64,000 bases of DNA, taken from positions 62,001 through 126,000 of the forward strand of contig NZ_QPKJ02000009.1 in NCBI RefSeq assembly GCF_003344625.1, given 5' to 3'. The DNA is from Solirubrobacter deserti. GTDB lineage: Bacteria; Actinomycetota; Thermoleophilia; Solirubrobacterales; Solirubrobacteraceae. Both the position numbers and the translations under genes were made by a program. Positions within the stretch are counted from its first letter, which is position 1. Each line of letters starts with the position of its first letter. Below, one piece after another: positions 7,301 to 14,445 of this stretch. Under the pieces are notes generated by a model. The model saw only the letters and a program-made list of their open reading frames with translations. It was not told the DNA's origin and made no database searches.

Positions 7301-10108
7301 CGGAAGGTCGTCCAGGAGGCGGTCGGCGAGGCGGTCGCGGACGAGGCCAAGCGGATGCGGGCTGCGGCGACGCGGGCCACGCAGGCGATCGGGCAGACCG
7401 TCGCCAAGCAGCAGCGGGACGTGGCCGCGGCGGGGACCGCGAGCCAGGGCGCGCTCAACTCGGCGTTCTCGCGGGCGCGGGGGAAGATCTCGGGTGCGGC
7501 GGCGCAGGCGCGCGGCAAGCTCTCCGCCGCGGGTGGCACGGCCAGCGGCCAGATCAACTCCTGGCAGGGCGCCGCGAAGGGCAAGGCGCGGACCGCGGTC
7601 ACGGAGGCGTCGAACGAGGCGACCCAGGCGGGCACGCAGTTCGCGCAGCAGGGCAAGGCGGCGGCGGACGCGACGACCTCGAAGGTCTCGTCGAATATCA
7701 GCAGCACGGCGAGCTCGATCCAAGGGCAGTCCGGTGGCGGCGGTGGCGTCAACGAGGCGGCGGCCGAGGGCAACGCGAAGGTCGCGTCGAAGGTCTCGGG
7801 CGAGACGGCGGGCAAGGTGCGCGAGCAGGGCGCGTCGGTCACCAGCCAGGTCCGTGGCGAAGGCGCGAAGATCGGCCAGCAGTTCCAGCAGAAGGGCCGC
7901 GAGGCGGCGAACGACATCAAGCGCGCGCTGCCCGGCGCGACCAGCGCGATCGCGAGCCTGGCCAAGGGCGCGACCTCCGCGGTCAAGCAGGGCGTCAGCC
8001 AGGGCCAGCAGGGCATCGCCAAGGTCCAGGCCGGCGCGAACTCGTCGCTCAGCTCCCAGCAGTCGGGCGCGCGCCAGGGGATCACTAGCGCGGTCGCGCA
8101 GACCCGGGCCGGGCTGAGCCAGGCCGGGAAGGCGGCCCAGGCGGCCGTGGGCAAGCAGACCGCGGCGGCGACCTCCCAGCTGCAGGCCACCGCGCGCCAG
8201 CTGCGCGCGCAGCTCAAGAACGCCGAGATCATGCGCGACGAGGCGCCCGAGGTGGTCGCGGACGTCAAGCGCAGCCTCAAGCGCCAGAGCTCGTCCGGGA
8301 TCGTCGGCGCGGGCAAGGTGGCCAAGCAGGCGACGCACTCGACGGGCGTCGCGGCCAAGCAGGGCAAGTCCGGGATCAGTGCGCAGGCCAAGCAGGCTTC
8401 GTCCGGCGCGGCGTCCACGGCCAGCGGCGCGTCCTCCGGCGCGTCCAACCTCGCCACCTCTGCGTCCACGCAGGTCAAGCAGACCGCGACCAGCGCGCAG
8501 CAGACCGGCGACAAGACGGTCACGCAGTTCGGCAACAAAATCAAGCAGACCGGCGGCAAGGTGAAGTCGAAGTTCTCGTCGGGCCTGCAGGGCTCGAAGG
8601 GCAAGCTCGACCAGACGGCCGCGAAGGTCCAGGGCGGCACGGGCAAGATCCCGGGCGAGAACCAGGGCAAGGTCTCCGAGGGCCAGGCGAAGGTCAACGC
8701 CGAGGCCTCGAAGGAGCCGCCGAAGGAGGAGGGCGGCCTGTGGGGCGCGATCAAGAGCGCCGCGAGCTGGGTCGCGGAGAAGCTCAAGGCCGCGTTCGAG
8801 TTCGTCACCAAGCTGCTGACCGACCCGGGCTTCTGGGTCAGCCTCGTGGTGGCCGTCGCGCTCACCGCGCTCGTGATCGGCACGGGCGGCCTGGCCGCGG
8901 GGATCGTCGCCGCGATCGTGATCGGCGCCATCTCCAGCGGCGCGGGCCAGATCGTGTCCAACCTCGCCGCGGGCAAGAGCTGGAACGAAGGCCTCGTCCA
9001 GGCCGTCGCGTTCGGCGCGCTCGGCGGCGCGATCTTCGGCCCGCTCGGCGGCAAGGTCGCCGGCGCGATCGGGTCGCGCGTGATGAGCAGCGCCGGCGGC
9101 CGCGCGGTCTCCTCCGCGATGTCGCGCGTCGCGTCCAGCGCCGGCGGCCGCGCGGTCGCCGCCGCCGGCCGCGGCGCCGCCACCGCCGCTCGGCGCGGCG
9201 CTCAGGCCGTCCGCAGTGGAGCGAGACGAGGCGCGCAGGCCGTCCGCAGTGGAGCGAGACGAGGCGCGCAGGCCGTCCGCAGCGGGGCAAGAAGAGGCGC
9301 GCAGGCCGTGCGCAACGGCGCCCGCCGCGGCGCCCAGGCCGTCCGCAACGCCGCCCGCCGCGGCCCCGCGCGCAACGCCAAGCCGAGCAACCTCCCGGCC
9401 CGCCGCGCCGGCGCCCCGCCCGCGCGCACCGGCGGACCGCCTGTGCGTCAGCGCCCGAGCCTGCGGCCCGGCCAGAAGTTCCGCACCAACGACGGCTGGG
9501 AGTTCACGGTCGCCGACGACGGCGCGCGCGTGGTCGGGCGCAGCCCCGACTTCCCCGACGCGATCGTCGTCATGGACGAGACCGGCATCCGCATGTACAC
9601 GCCGGTCAACGGCCGCATGCAGCAGATCTTCCACCGGACGCCGCAGCAGATCGCGTCCGGCCCGCCGATGCGACACACGCTGCGGCAGGTGCTCAACCTG
9701 CGCCAGCCGAACAAGTGGCAGGCCGGCGAGGACTACATCGAGGACCTCTACCAGGCCCAGCGCGGCCGGCACTTCCCGGTCCAGACGAACCCGAACGGCG
9801 CGCTGCCGGTCACCAAGCCCGGCGGCCGCTACCCGGACAACTACGTTCCGGGCGTCGCGGACGACCTCGCGCTCGAGGTCAAGACGTACGGCCGCTACCG
9901 CACGGTCAACGGGCAGACGGTCGAGTTCGAAGTGCCGCTGAGCGGGGAGATCCGCGAGCAGATCGCCAAGGACGTCGCGCTGATGGCGTCCAACCCGCGC
10001 TACCGGCCGATCTGGATCTTCCTCGACGCCCCGCCGTCGCGCGAGCTGGTCGACCTGCTCACGAGCAACCGCATCGTGGTCAACATCTTCGGTAGACCTA
10101 AGGGATGA
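4355..10108 (+). CDS. Large polymorphic toxin with eCIS-type N-terminal motif and C-terminal PD-(D/E)XK-like nuclease domain
   Basis: 1917 residues from ATG 4355, with a purine-rich stretch (GAGGCGAGGG) just upstream. Near the N-terminus, residues 45-57 read MLNLQQTAGNSAV, matching the LQxTAGNxAV motif that precedes DUF4157/eCIS-core regions in cargo of extracellular contractile injection systems. No signal peptide is present. Then come Ala/Glu/Ser repeats (about 430-645), Gly-rich repeats carrying ADFAEAGG (about 828-930), a long Ala/Lys/Gln helical stretch (950-1455), a hydrophobic Gly/Ala block (about 1488-1580), five Arg-rich 11-residue repeats (1617-1671) and a globular tail (about 1700-1917). 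The tail has D1836/D1837-LAL-E1841-V-K1843, the core of a restriction-endonuclease-like fold, with upstream GEDYIEDLYQAQRG. The next gene overlaps by ATGA and is a candidate immunity gene. No HExxH metallopeptidase or structural eCIS gene was seen here. Confidence 0.75.
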   Translation: MPERTEDHAVAEAAPVASAAAPASAGGVPAFAGPASPGSMSVEQMLNLQQTAGNSAVSSFVRGGAGAGSGRGASGVFDTGGAGGDGAIAAAIAAAAARRESGTVPALEGVANGAAPSPRARDGASSATGPASWSNAVSPAVDAASPAVNGASPAADAASPALNGTSPSADAASSALNGAPPAANGAAAAASAVAGLGGASPAANGAAPAVTGLNGATADTAGLAGALSTGGPLAGADSAIASALKDAAPAAAGKQASAEQALAGGGAPPAAAEVAANAAPTTADKDEDAGSDSDAEAAAGTPAPAAQPPEPAKAEDEAPADVPAAETADPRSEADAVFQQITAGETSEDADDGGTDDLVSEAEVEPETAKAEAPPAAKSEPAPPTPPPAAKSPAPKPAPVAAAAAPSARGESAAAASAASETAGTASAAAGDSAATHAAGVESAGAEAAGESASAGAESAGPEAAGGEAAVAGGESAGAEAAGGESAVAGGESAGPEAAGGDSVAAGGESAGPEAAGGESVAAGGESAAPETAGGESAAAGGESAAPETAGGESVAVGGESAGAEAAGETAGAELAGPEAAGGESAAAGGESAGPEAAGGETAAAGGESAAGEAAGPEATGGTSAAAGGERAAGGESAAAGPEAEGAENEESADGGAGGPAVEADEAEAGPAPGAASATPATAEERAADGAQAAEEANELATAPPAEEAGGGGAVGVPSGPAAGPMDYVIDAEAALDAEAANAAMADGAPADIVASSPKAIAQTDANAAMAGADKLEAAINAGGGGGGGGGAGLAQVGEAAAAPPVEVAPEGSTGGAAGATGGSGVASGGAGADFAEAGGAGGHGGGADFAEAGGAGRGGAGFAEAGGGAGGRGGGADLAETDGAGGGGGGADFAEAGGGGGGAGGRGGAADFAEAAGGGSGGGGGRGRAGGGGAGRGGPAFRRGASFPANDSDLQLKGWEPPEIKEAVEEERQRRNSIRQGRKVVQEAVGEAVADEAKRMRAAATRATQAIGQTVAKQQRDVAAAGTASQGALNSAFSRARGKISGAAAQARGKLSAAGGTASGQINSWQGAAKGKARTAVTEASNEATQAGTQFAQQGKAAADATTSKVSSNISSTASSIQGQSGGGGGVNEAAAEGNAKVASKVSGETAGKVREQGASVTSQVRGEGAKIGQQFQQKGREAANDIKRALPGATSAIASLAKGATSAVKQGVSQGQQGIAKVQAGANSSLSSQQSGARQGITSAVAQTRAGLSQAGKAAQAAVGKQTAAATSQLQATARQLRAQLKNAEIMRDEAPEVVADVKRSLKRQSSSGIVGAGKVAKQATHSTGVAAKQGKSGISAQAKQASSGAASTASGASSGASNLATSASTQVKQTATSAQQTGDKTVTQFGNKIKQTGGKVKSKFSSGLQGSKGKLDQTAAKVQGGTGKIPGENQGKVSEGQAKVNAEASKEPPKEEGGLWGAIKSAASWVAEKLKAAFEFVTKLLTDPGFWVSLVVAVALTALVIGTGGLAAGIVAAIVIGAISSGAGQIVSNLAAGKSWNEGLVQAVAFGALGGAIFGPLGGKVAGAIGSRVMSSAGGRAVSSAMSRVASSAGGRAVAAAGRGAATAARRGAQAVRSGARRGAQAVRSGARRGAQAVRSGARRGAQAVRNGARRGAQAVRNAARRGPARNAKPSNLPARRAGAPPARTGGPPVRQRPSLRPGQKFRTNDGWEFTVADDGARVVGRSPDFPDAIVVMDETGIRMYTPVNGRMQQIFHRTPQQIASGPPMRHTLRQVLNLRQPNKWQAGEDYIEDLYQAQRGRHFPVQTNPNGALPVTKPGGRYPDNYVPGVADDLALEVKTYGRYRTVNGQTVEFEVPLSGEIREQIAKDVALMASNPRYRPIWIFLDAPPSRELVDLLTSNRIVVNIFGRPKG
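5640..6290 (+). repeat. Tandem GGES(A/V)AAGGESAGPEAA-type repeat tract
   Basis: About 650 bp of imperfect repeats, around 48-51 bp each, encode Gly/Glu/Ser/Ala-rich units. Two neighbouring units near 5920-6025 are almost identical at DNA level, suggesting recent slippage or unequal crossover. The tract is probably a flexible linker in the toxin. Confidence 0.75.
6838..7150 (+). repeat. Gly-rich ADFAEAGG repeat tract
   Basis: Seven or eight degenerate units of the form GGADFAEAGG separated by poly-Gly runs of variable length. It sits between the Ala/Glu repeats and the helical region of the toxin and looks like a disordered spacer. Confidence 0.7.
9203..9367 (+). repeat. Five 33-bp tandem repeats encoding QAVRSGARRGA
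   Basis: Units start at 9203, 9236, 9269, 9302 and 9335. Units 1 and 2 are identical over 33 bp and use AGT, GGA, AGA and CGA codons that are scarce in the surrounding gene; unit 3 uses GCA-AGA-AGA; units 4 and 5 use ordinary CGC/GGC/GCC codons. The repeats lie just before the nuclease-like domain and encode a strongly basic segment. Confidence 0.85.
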
Positions 10109-10542
10109 GCGACGCCGAGAAGCTCTCCGCCCGGCAGCAGGGCCTCGCGGAGTGGAAGAACGAGAGCGTGCAGTCCCTGATCGACTGGGCGCAGGCCGTG
10201 CGCGTCGACGAGCAGGGCATGCTCGAGAACCCGCTCGGCGCGATGGGGCCGGTCGAGGAGCTGCTGCGCGACGAGGACATCTCCACGCTCGGGCGCGAGG
10301 ACTTCAACTGGCTCGCCGCGAAGCTGCTCGTGTACGTCGCGGCCGTGCTCGCGCAGGCGAACGGCGGGAGCTGGGCCGTCGACGACGACCCGAGCTCCCC
10401 GTCCTACACGCGGTACGTGATCCGCAACGACGCGGGCGAGAAGTTCGATCCCGGCCGCGTCGTGATGGGCTACTTCGGCGATCCGCCGGGCCGCAGCCTC
10501 GTGCAGCACATCGCGGCCGCCGAAGCCGCCGCCACTACTTGA
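10105..10542 (+). CDS. Candidate immunity protein for the upstream toxin
   Basis: The 145-residue acidic protein begins at ATG 10105, overlapping the toxin stop by ATGA, so translation is probably coupled. It has no signal peptide or membrane segment and reads as a soluble helical protein (KLSARQQGLAEWKNES, WAQAVRVDEQGML, VEELLRDEDIST). Position, small size, acidity and coupling to a toxin with a nuclease-like C-terminus fit an immunity protein that neutralises the cognate domain in the cytoplasm. The family is not recognised, so the call rests on context. Its 3' end overlaps the convergent next gene by 8 bp. Confidence 0.6.
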   Translation: MSDAEKLSARQQGLAEWKNESVQSLIDWAQAVRVDEQGMLENPLGAMGPVEELLRDEDISTLGREDFNWLAAKLLVYVAAVLAQANGGSWAVDDDPSSPSYTRYVIRNDAGEKFDPGRVVMGYFGDPPGRSLVQHIAAAEAAATT

Positions 10543-10966
10543 TCCGGAAGGACCGGATCTCGCTCTCGATGTTGCAGTCGTCGGTGCCGTCGCTGCAATC
10601 GATCGCGTACGCCTGCCAGTAGTACTTGCCCGGCTTGTTGAGGAAGTGCGAGCTGAGCGCGGGGTAGCGCTCGGTCTTGTGCTGGTAGGTGCCGCCGCGC
10701 AGCGTCATCGAGCGCATGTACAGGTCGTCCGAGATCAGACCCTCGGCGTCGACCTTCTTCGACTTGGCGACGCGCACGAACACGCCGGAGGCCGAAGACG
10801 CGGAGTCGAGCTTGGCCTTGAACGTGAACGCCTTGCCGCGCGCGAGCGACTTGCCGTTCGAGGGAGCGCTGAGCGTGGGCGCGAACGCGGACTGCGCGGA
10901 CGCGACCGGGGCGGTGAGGAGCGCCGCGGCGAGGGCGGCGACGAGGATGCGGAAGAAGTGAGTCAC
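10535..10966 (-). CDS. Small secreted hypothetical protein
   Basis: 143 residues from GTG 10966, with a clear Sec signal (ILVAALAAALLTAPVASAQ). The mature domain of about 120 residues looks like an Ig/fibronectin-like beta sandwich, with APSNGKSLARGKAFTFKAKL near its start and PGKYYWQAYAIDCSDGTDDC near its end. The two cysteines near the C-terminus may pair. No enzyme motif is present. The start choice is supported by a TAGCGT -10 element six bases upstream, which predicts a leaderless mRNA. Confidence 0.7.
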   Translation of the reverse strand: MTHFFRILVAALAAALLTAPVASAQSAFAPTLSAPSNGKSLARGKAFTFKAKLDSASSASGVFVRVAKSKKVDAEGLISDDLYMRSMTLRGGTYQHKTERYPALSSHFLNKPGKYYWQAYAIDCSDGTDDCNIESEIRSFRIK

Positions 10967-10972
10967 GCGGTA

Positions 10973-11001
10973 ACGCTATGCGACCCGAGCACGGCGGACA
11001 A
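10973..11001 (-). promoter_or_regulatory. Leaderless promoter of the small secreted protein
   Basis: On the minus strand, TTGTCC (11001-10996) lies 17 bp before TAGCGT (10978-10973), which ends six bases before GTG 10966. Transcription should start at or next to the start codon, and no ribosome binding site is present. Confidence 0.6.
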
Positions 11002-11095
11002 TCGGGGTCAGACCCTGAAGTTCGGGGCATCGGTCACGCGTCCAGTTCGAACATCCCGCAACAAGTCCGTAACAACCCCCGCGCGGGCGCGCTCG

Positions 11096-11101
11096 TAGGG
11101 T
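11096..11101 (+). promoter_or_regulatory. Leaderless -10 element TAGGGT
   Basis: TAGGGT ends seven bases before ATG 11109. The region between holds no Shine-Dalgarno-like sequence. A -35 hexamer is not clear. Confidence 0.5.
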
Positions 11102-11108
11102 CGGCGGT

Positions 11109-13622
11109 ATGACCAAACGGCGTGCCCTCGCCGCGGTCGTGGGGGCAGCCGTGTTTGCGGCGCCTGCCCCTGCGCTCGCCGCGGTCGACCTGTCCAGCTA
11201 CGTGCGCGTTGGGCGGTTCGACCTGCCCGAACCGACCCGCACGACCCCGCCCGCCGGCTGCCAGCTCGCGGCCGAGGCTTCGGCCATCACCTACAACGCC
11301 GCGACCGACTCGCTGTTCCTCGTCGGTGACGAGAGCACCTGCATCGTGCAGGTGAGCAAGACCGGCCAGCTGATCGACACGATGAACCTCGCGTCGGGCG
11401 CGTTCGACGACACCGAGGGCCTCACCGCCATCGGCGGCGGCCAGTTCGTGCTCGCCGAGGAGCGCGCGCGTCAGCTCAACCGCTTCACGTACGCGCCGAA
11501 CACGACGCTCACGCGCGCGAACGTCCAGAGCGTCAAGCTCGGCACGACGATCGGCAACGAGGGTTTCGAGGGCCTCTCGAGCGACCCGTTCAGCAACGGC
11601 TTCGTCGTGGTCAAGGAGGTCAACCCGCAGGGCGTCTTCCAGACGACCGTCGACTGGCTCGCGGGCACGGCCTCCAACGGCAGCCCGACGGCGGAGAACA
11701 GCACGAACCTGTTCGATCCGGCGGGCCTGCAGCTGCTCGACATCGCCGACGTCCAGGCCCAGGCCGATGGCCAGCTGCTGATCCTCAGCCAGGAGTCCGG
11801 CAAGCTCGTCAACGCGACCCGCACGGGCACGGTCACCAGCTCCCTCAACGTCGGCACCGCCGCCGAGGGCCACGAGGGCGTGACCATCGACGGCACGGGC
11901 CGCATCTACGTCGTCAACGAGCTCGGAGGCGGGGCCAACACCCCGCAGCTGTGGGTCTACGCGCCGTCCGGTCAGGGCGGCCCGAACCAGGCGCCGACCG
12001 CGGTCACGCTCACCAACCCGGTCACGTCCGTCTCCAGCACGGCGACGCGCGTGAAGGTCGCCGACATCGTCGTCAGCGACGACGCCCAGGGCACCAACAC
12101 GCTCAGCGTGACCGGCGCGGACGCCGCGGCGTTCGAGATCGACGGCGGCGCGCTGTACCTGAAGGCGGGCACGCCGCTGGACCGCACGAGCTTCAGCGTC
12201 GCGGTCGCGGTCGACGACGCCACCGTCGGCACCACGCCGGACGCCACGAGCGCCACGCTCACGGTCTCGGTCTCGGCGATCGCGGTCACCGAGGCCGCGC
12301 CGTGGAGCAGCGGCGAGAGCCCCGTCGGCGCCGACTGGTTCGAGGTCACCAACCGCGGCACGACGCCCGTCGACCTGACCGGGTGGAAGGTCGACGACAG
12401 CTCCAACAACTTCAACAACGCGCTGGTCCTCAACGGCGTCGGCGTCGTCGCGCCGGGCGAATCGGTGCTGTTCACCGAGGGCACCGCCGCCAAGGCCGCC
12501 GAGCTGCGCGCCCACTGGGGCCTGCCGGCCAGCGTCCAGATCGGCTACTACAGCGGCTCGGGCATCGGCCTCTCGACCGACGGCGACGCGGTCAACCTGT
12601 TCAACGCGGCCGGCGCGCGCGTCACCGGCTTCAGCTTCGGCGCCTCCACGAACGGCTTCACGTTCGAGAACGTCACCGGCGTCCAGCTGTCGGTCGCCGG
12701 CGTCAACGGCGCCTTCACGCGCAACGGCGAGACCGGCTCGCCGGGCACGATCGCGCCCAGGCTCGCCGTCACCGAGGCGTCGCCGTGGAGCTCGGGCAAC
12801 AGCCCGTACCAGGCGGACTGGTTCGAGGTCACCAACCTCGGCGCCAACGCCGTCAGCCTCGCCGGCTTCAAGGTCGACGACTCCTCCAACGCGTTCGCGT
12901 CCGCGATCGCGCTCAACGGCGTGACCACGATCGCCGCGGGTGAGTCGGCCCTGTTCATCGAGGGCACGGCGGCCAAGGCCGAGCAGCTGCGCGCGGCCTG
13001 GGGCCTGGCCCCGAGCATCCAGATCGGCTTCTACAGCGGCTCCGGCATCGGCCTCTCCACCGACGGCGACGCCGTGTGGCTGTTCGATCCAACCGGCACG
13101 CGCGTCGGCGGCTTCGCGTTCGGCGCGTCCACGATCGGCTTCACGTTCGAGAACGTCAACGGCGTCAAGCTCAGCGCCGCCGGGGTGAACGGCGCGTTCC
13201 TCCACAACGGCGAGGTCGGCTCGCCCGGTCGCATCGCCGCGCCGTACTCCGAGGTCAAGACGGACGCGACGATCGTCGCCGAGGTCCCGCCGCAGCTCGG
13301 GCTCACGCTCGGCGCTCCCGTCAAGTTCGCACCGTTCATCGCCGGTGTCGCGAACGAGTACACCGCGAGCACGACGCTGAACGTCATCTCGACCGCGGGC
13401 GAGGCGACGTTGTCGATGTCCGACCCCGGCCACCTGACCAACGGTGCCTTCCAGCTGGCCCAGCCGCTGCAGGTCACGCTGTCCAAGACGGCCTGGACCG
13501 CTCCGGTCTCCAACGACGTCGTCGACGTCGTCGCCAAGCAGGCGGTCGGCAAGAACGACCCGCTGCGCACGGGCAGCTACAGCAAGACGATCACGTTCAC
13601 GCTGAGCACCACCAACCCGTAG
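11109..13622 (+). CDS. Secreted SdiA-regulated-like propeller protein with two lamin-tail domains
   Basis: 837 residues with a Sec signal (LAAVVGAAVFAAPAPALAA). Residues about 30-290 resemble an SdiA-regulated/esterase-like beta propeller (YNAATDSLFLVGDEST, FDDTEGLTAIGGGQFVLAEE, GHEGVTIDGTGRIYVVNE). Residues 295-395 look cadherin-like (DDAQGTNTLSVTGADAAAFE). Two lamin-tail domains follow at about 395-545 and 550-710; they are near copies, each with WSSG(E/N)SP, DWFEVTN, KVDDSSN and GSGIGLSTDGDAV. A C-terminal beta domain ends the protein. LTD domains are common in secreted bacterial proteins that handle nucleic acid or phosphate esters, but no nuclease motif is visible. The role is therefore open; surface binding or phosphoester hydrolysis are possible. 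Confidence 0.75.
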   Translation: MTKRRALAAVVGAAVFAAPAPALAAVDLSSYVRVGRFDLPEPTRTTPPAGCQLAAEASAITYNAATDSLFLVGDESTCIVQVSKTGQLIDTMNLASGAFDDTEGLTAIGGGQFVLAEERARQLNRFTYAPNTTLTRANVQSVKLGTTIGNEGFEGLSSDPFSNGFVVVKEVNPQGVFQTTVDWLAGTASNGSPTAENSTNLFDPAGLQLLDIADVQAQADGQLLILSQESGKLVNATRTGTVTSSLNVGTAAEGHEGVTIDGTGRIYVVNELGGGANTPQLWVYAPSGQGGPNQAPTAVTLTNPVTSVSSTATRVKVADIVVSDDAQGTNTLSVTGADAAAFEIDGGALYLKAGTPLDRTSFSVAVAVDDATVGTTPDATSATLTVSVSAIAVTEAAPWSSGESPVGADWFEVTNRGTTPVDLTGWKVDDSSNNFNNALVLNGVGVVAPGESVLFTEGTAAKAAELRAHWGLPASVQIGYYSGSGIGLSTDGDAVNLFNAAGARVTGFSFGASTNGFTFENVTGVQLSVAGVNGAFTRNGETGSPGTIAPRLAVTEASPWSSGNSPYQADWFEVTNLGANAVSLAGFKVDDSSNAFASAIALNGVTTIAAGESALFIEGTAAKAEQLRAAWGLAPSIQIGFYSGSGIGLSTDGDAVWLFDPTGTRVGGFAFGASTIGFTFENVNGVKLSAAGVNGAFLHNGEVGSPGRIAAPYSEVKTDATIVAEVPPQLGLTLGAPVKFAPFIAGVANEYTASTTLNVISTAGEATLSMSDPGHLTNGAFQLAQPLQVTLSKTAWTAPVSNDVVDVVAKQAVGKNDPLRTGSYSKTITFTLSTTNP

Positions 13623-13670
13623 CGATCGCGCATGGCGCCGACGAAGTCGGCTGCCGCGATGATCGCCAAC

Positions 13671-13707
13671 GACGAAGGCCCCGCTGGTCAGGCGGGGCCT
13701 CTTCGTC
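13671..13707 (+). terminator. Strong hairpin terminator after the lamin-tail protein
   Basis: GACGAAG then GCCCCGC pair with GCGGGGC and CTTCGTC across a 7-nt loop, with a two-base bulge. It lies 48 bp after the stop codon. There is only a short T-containing tail (CATCTTCT), as is usual in GC-rich actinobacteria. Confidence 0.75.
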
Positions 13708-13730
13708 GCATCTTCTGAGCCGGCGTCGTC

Positions 13731-13912
13731 TGTGGGGCGAGTGCGGTCCTGGGGAGGAACTGGGCGGCTCGCGAAACGACTGGGGAGGAGAGAGAGGAGG
13801 TCCTGTTGTCTTCGGCTCGGAGGGTCTTGCTTACAGGCAGAACTCTCCCATTCCGAGGGACCTCGTCCGGTGATGGAGGCTGGCGTCTTGGGGTGTGGTC
13901 TGTCGCCCCGCG
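13731..13912 (+). ncRNA. Candidate structured RNA of about 180 nt
   Basis: This convergent intergenic stretch is less GC-rich and more purine-rich than its surroundings and shows no convincing protein. UGUGGGGCGA (13731-13740) can pair with UCGCCCCGCG (13903-13912), using two G-U pairs that exist only in the plus-strand RNA. Inside, GAGGTCC (13797-13803) pairs with GGACCTC (13858-13864), and CTCGG (13816-13820) with CCGAG (13853-13857). The result is a closing stem, a large internal loop and a terminal hairpin, about 182 nt overall, reminiscent in size and layout of 6S RNA. I cannot match any conserved 6S sequence, so identity is open. Confidence 0.3.
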
Positions 13913-13947
13913 CGAGGTGGGGGAAACCGCACCCCGTGGGTGCCGGC

Positions 13948-14127
13948 CTAGCCGCGGGTCCCGGTCGGCCGCGGCTTGCGCGGCGTCGGCGGGTTGGCGG
14001 CCGCGCGCTCGCGCCGCTCCGCCGCCTCCTCCTTGAGGCTCTGCTGGTGCGCCGCCTGTTCGGCGCTGCGCTCGGCGGGCGAGGCCGAACGCGGACGAGG
14101 CTGCTGAGGCGGGCGCGGCGGGGTCAT
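13948..14127 (-). CDS. Very small charged protein (59 aa), coupled to the upstream tiny gene
   Basis: ATG 14127 overlaps the stop of the preceding 57-codon gene as ATGA, and GGAGG sits seven bases upstream of the ATG. The product is Pro-rich at both ends (MTPPRPPQQPRPR, then NPPTPRKPRPTGTRG) around an Ala/Glu/Arg/Gln helix (SAEQAAHQQSLKEEAAERRE). It looks like a short helical peptide with disordered ends. Function is unknown. Confidence 0.55.
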   Translation of the reverse strand: MTPPRPPQQPRPRSASPAERSAEQAAHQQSLKEEAAERRERAAANPPTPRKPRPTGTRG

Positions 14128-14297
14128 CGCACGACCTCCGCGCGGCCCTCGGCGAGGCGGCGCGCGGCGGCGCGGACGAGCACGAGGTCGCGCTCACGGG
14201 CGGCGAGCGCCGCGCGCTCGGCGGTGATGCCCGTCGCCGTGCTGACCGACTCGCGGCGTGCCGGGGTGGAAAGGTCCTGCTGGGTGCCGGTCGTCAT
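14124..14297 (-). CDS. Very small helical protein (57 aa)
   Basis: ATG 14297 has GGAGG eight bases upstream on the minus strand (TTTGGAGGCCCGGCA), an excellent site. The product is Ser/Thr-rich at first (MTTGTQQDLSTPARRES) and then a charged Ala/Arg/Glu helix (TAERAALAARERDLVLVRAA). It forms a two-gene unit with the 59-residue protein. No known family is recognised. Two well-placed ribosome sites and an ATGA junction are the evidence that these are genes. Confidence 0.55.
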   Translation of the reverse strand: MTTGTQQDLSTPARRESVSTATGITAERAALAARERDLVLVRAAARRLAEGRAEVVR

Positions 14298-14445
14298 TGC
14301 CGGGCCTCCAAACGGTTTGTGCGTGAGCGTTCGGAAGAGTCGCCAGGGGGCGACGACACGGCGCTGAGCACGGGGATGCCGGACCAGCGAACCGCCCGGC
14401 TTGTACTCCCTCACCGTAACAGTCGCCGCCGCTCGGCGGCGCCGG

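Noticed and set aside
3752..9772. Open frame of about 2000 codons on the minus strand
   Set aside because: It is opposite the toxin gene. It is Arg/Leu/Gly/Ala-rich with no domain, as expected from the codon bias of GC-rich genes read antisense, while the plus frame has a ribosome site, known motif and coupled partner.
10981..11040. GGGGTCAGACCC-type dyad in the divergent gap
   Set aside because: Short imperfect repeat in a GC-rich gap that already contains two promoter elements; no evidence of a regulator.
13732..14367. 212-codon plus-strand frame
   Set aside because: Arg-rich, no ribosome site, and runs antisense to two small genes that do have good ribosome sites.
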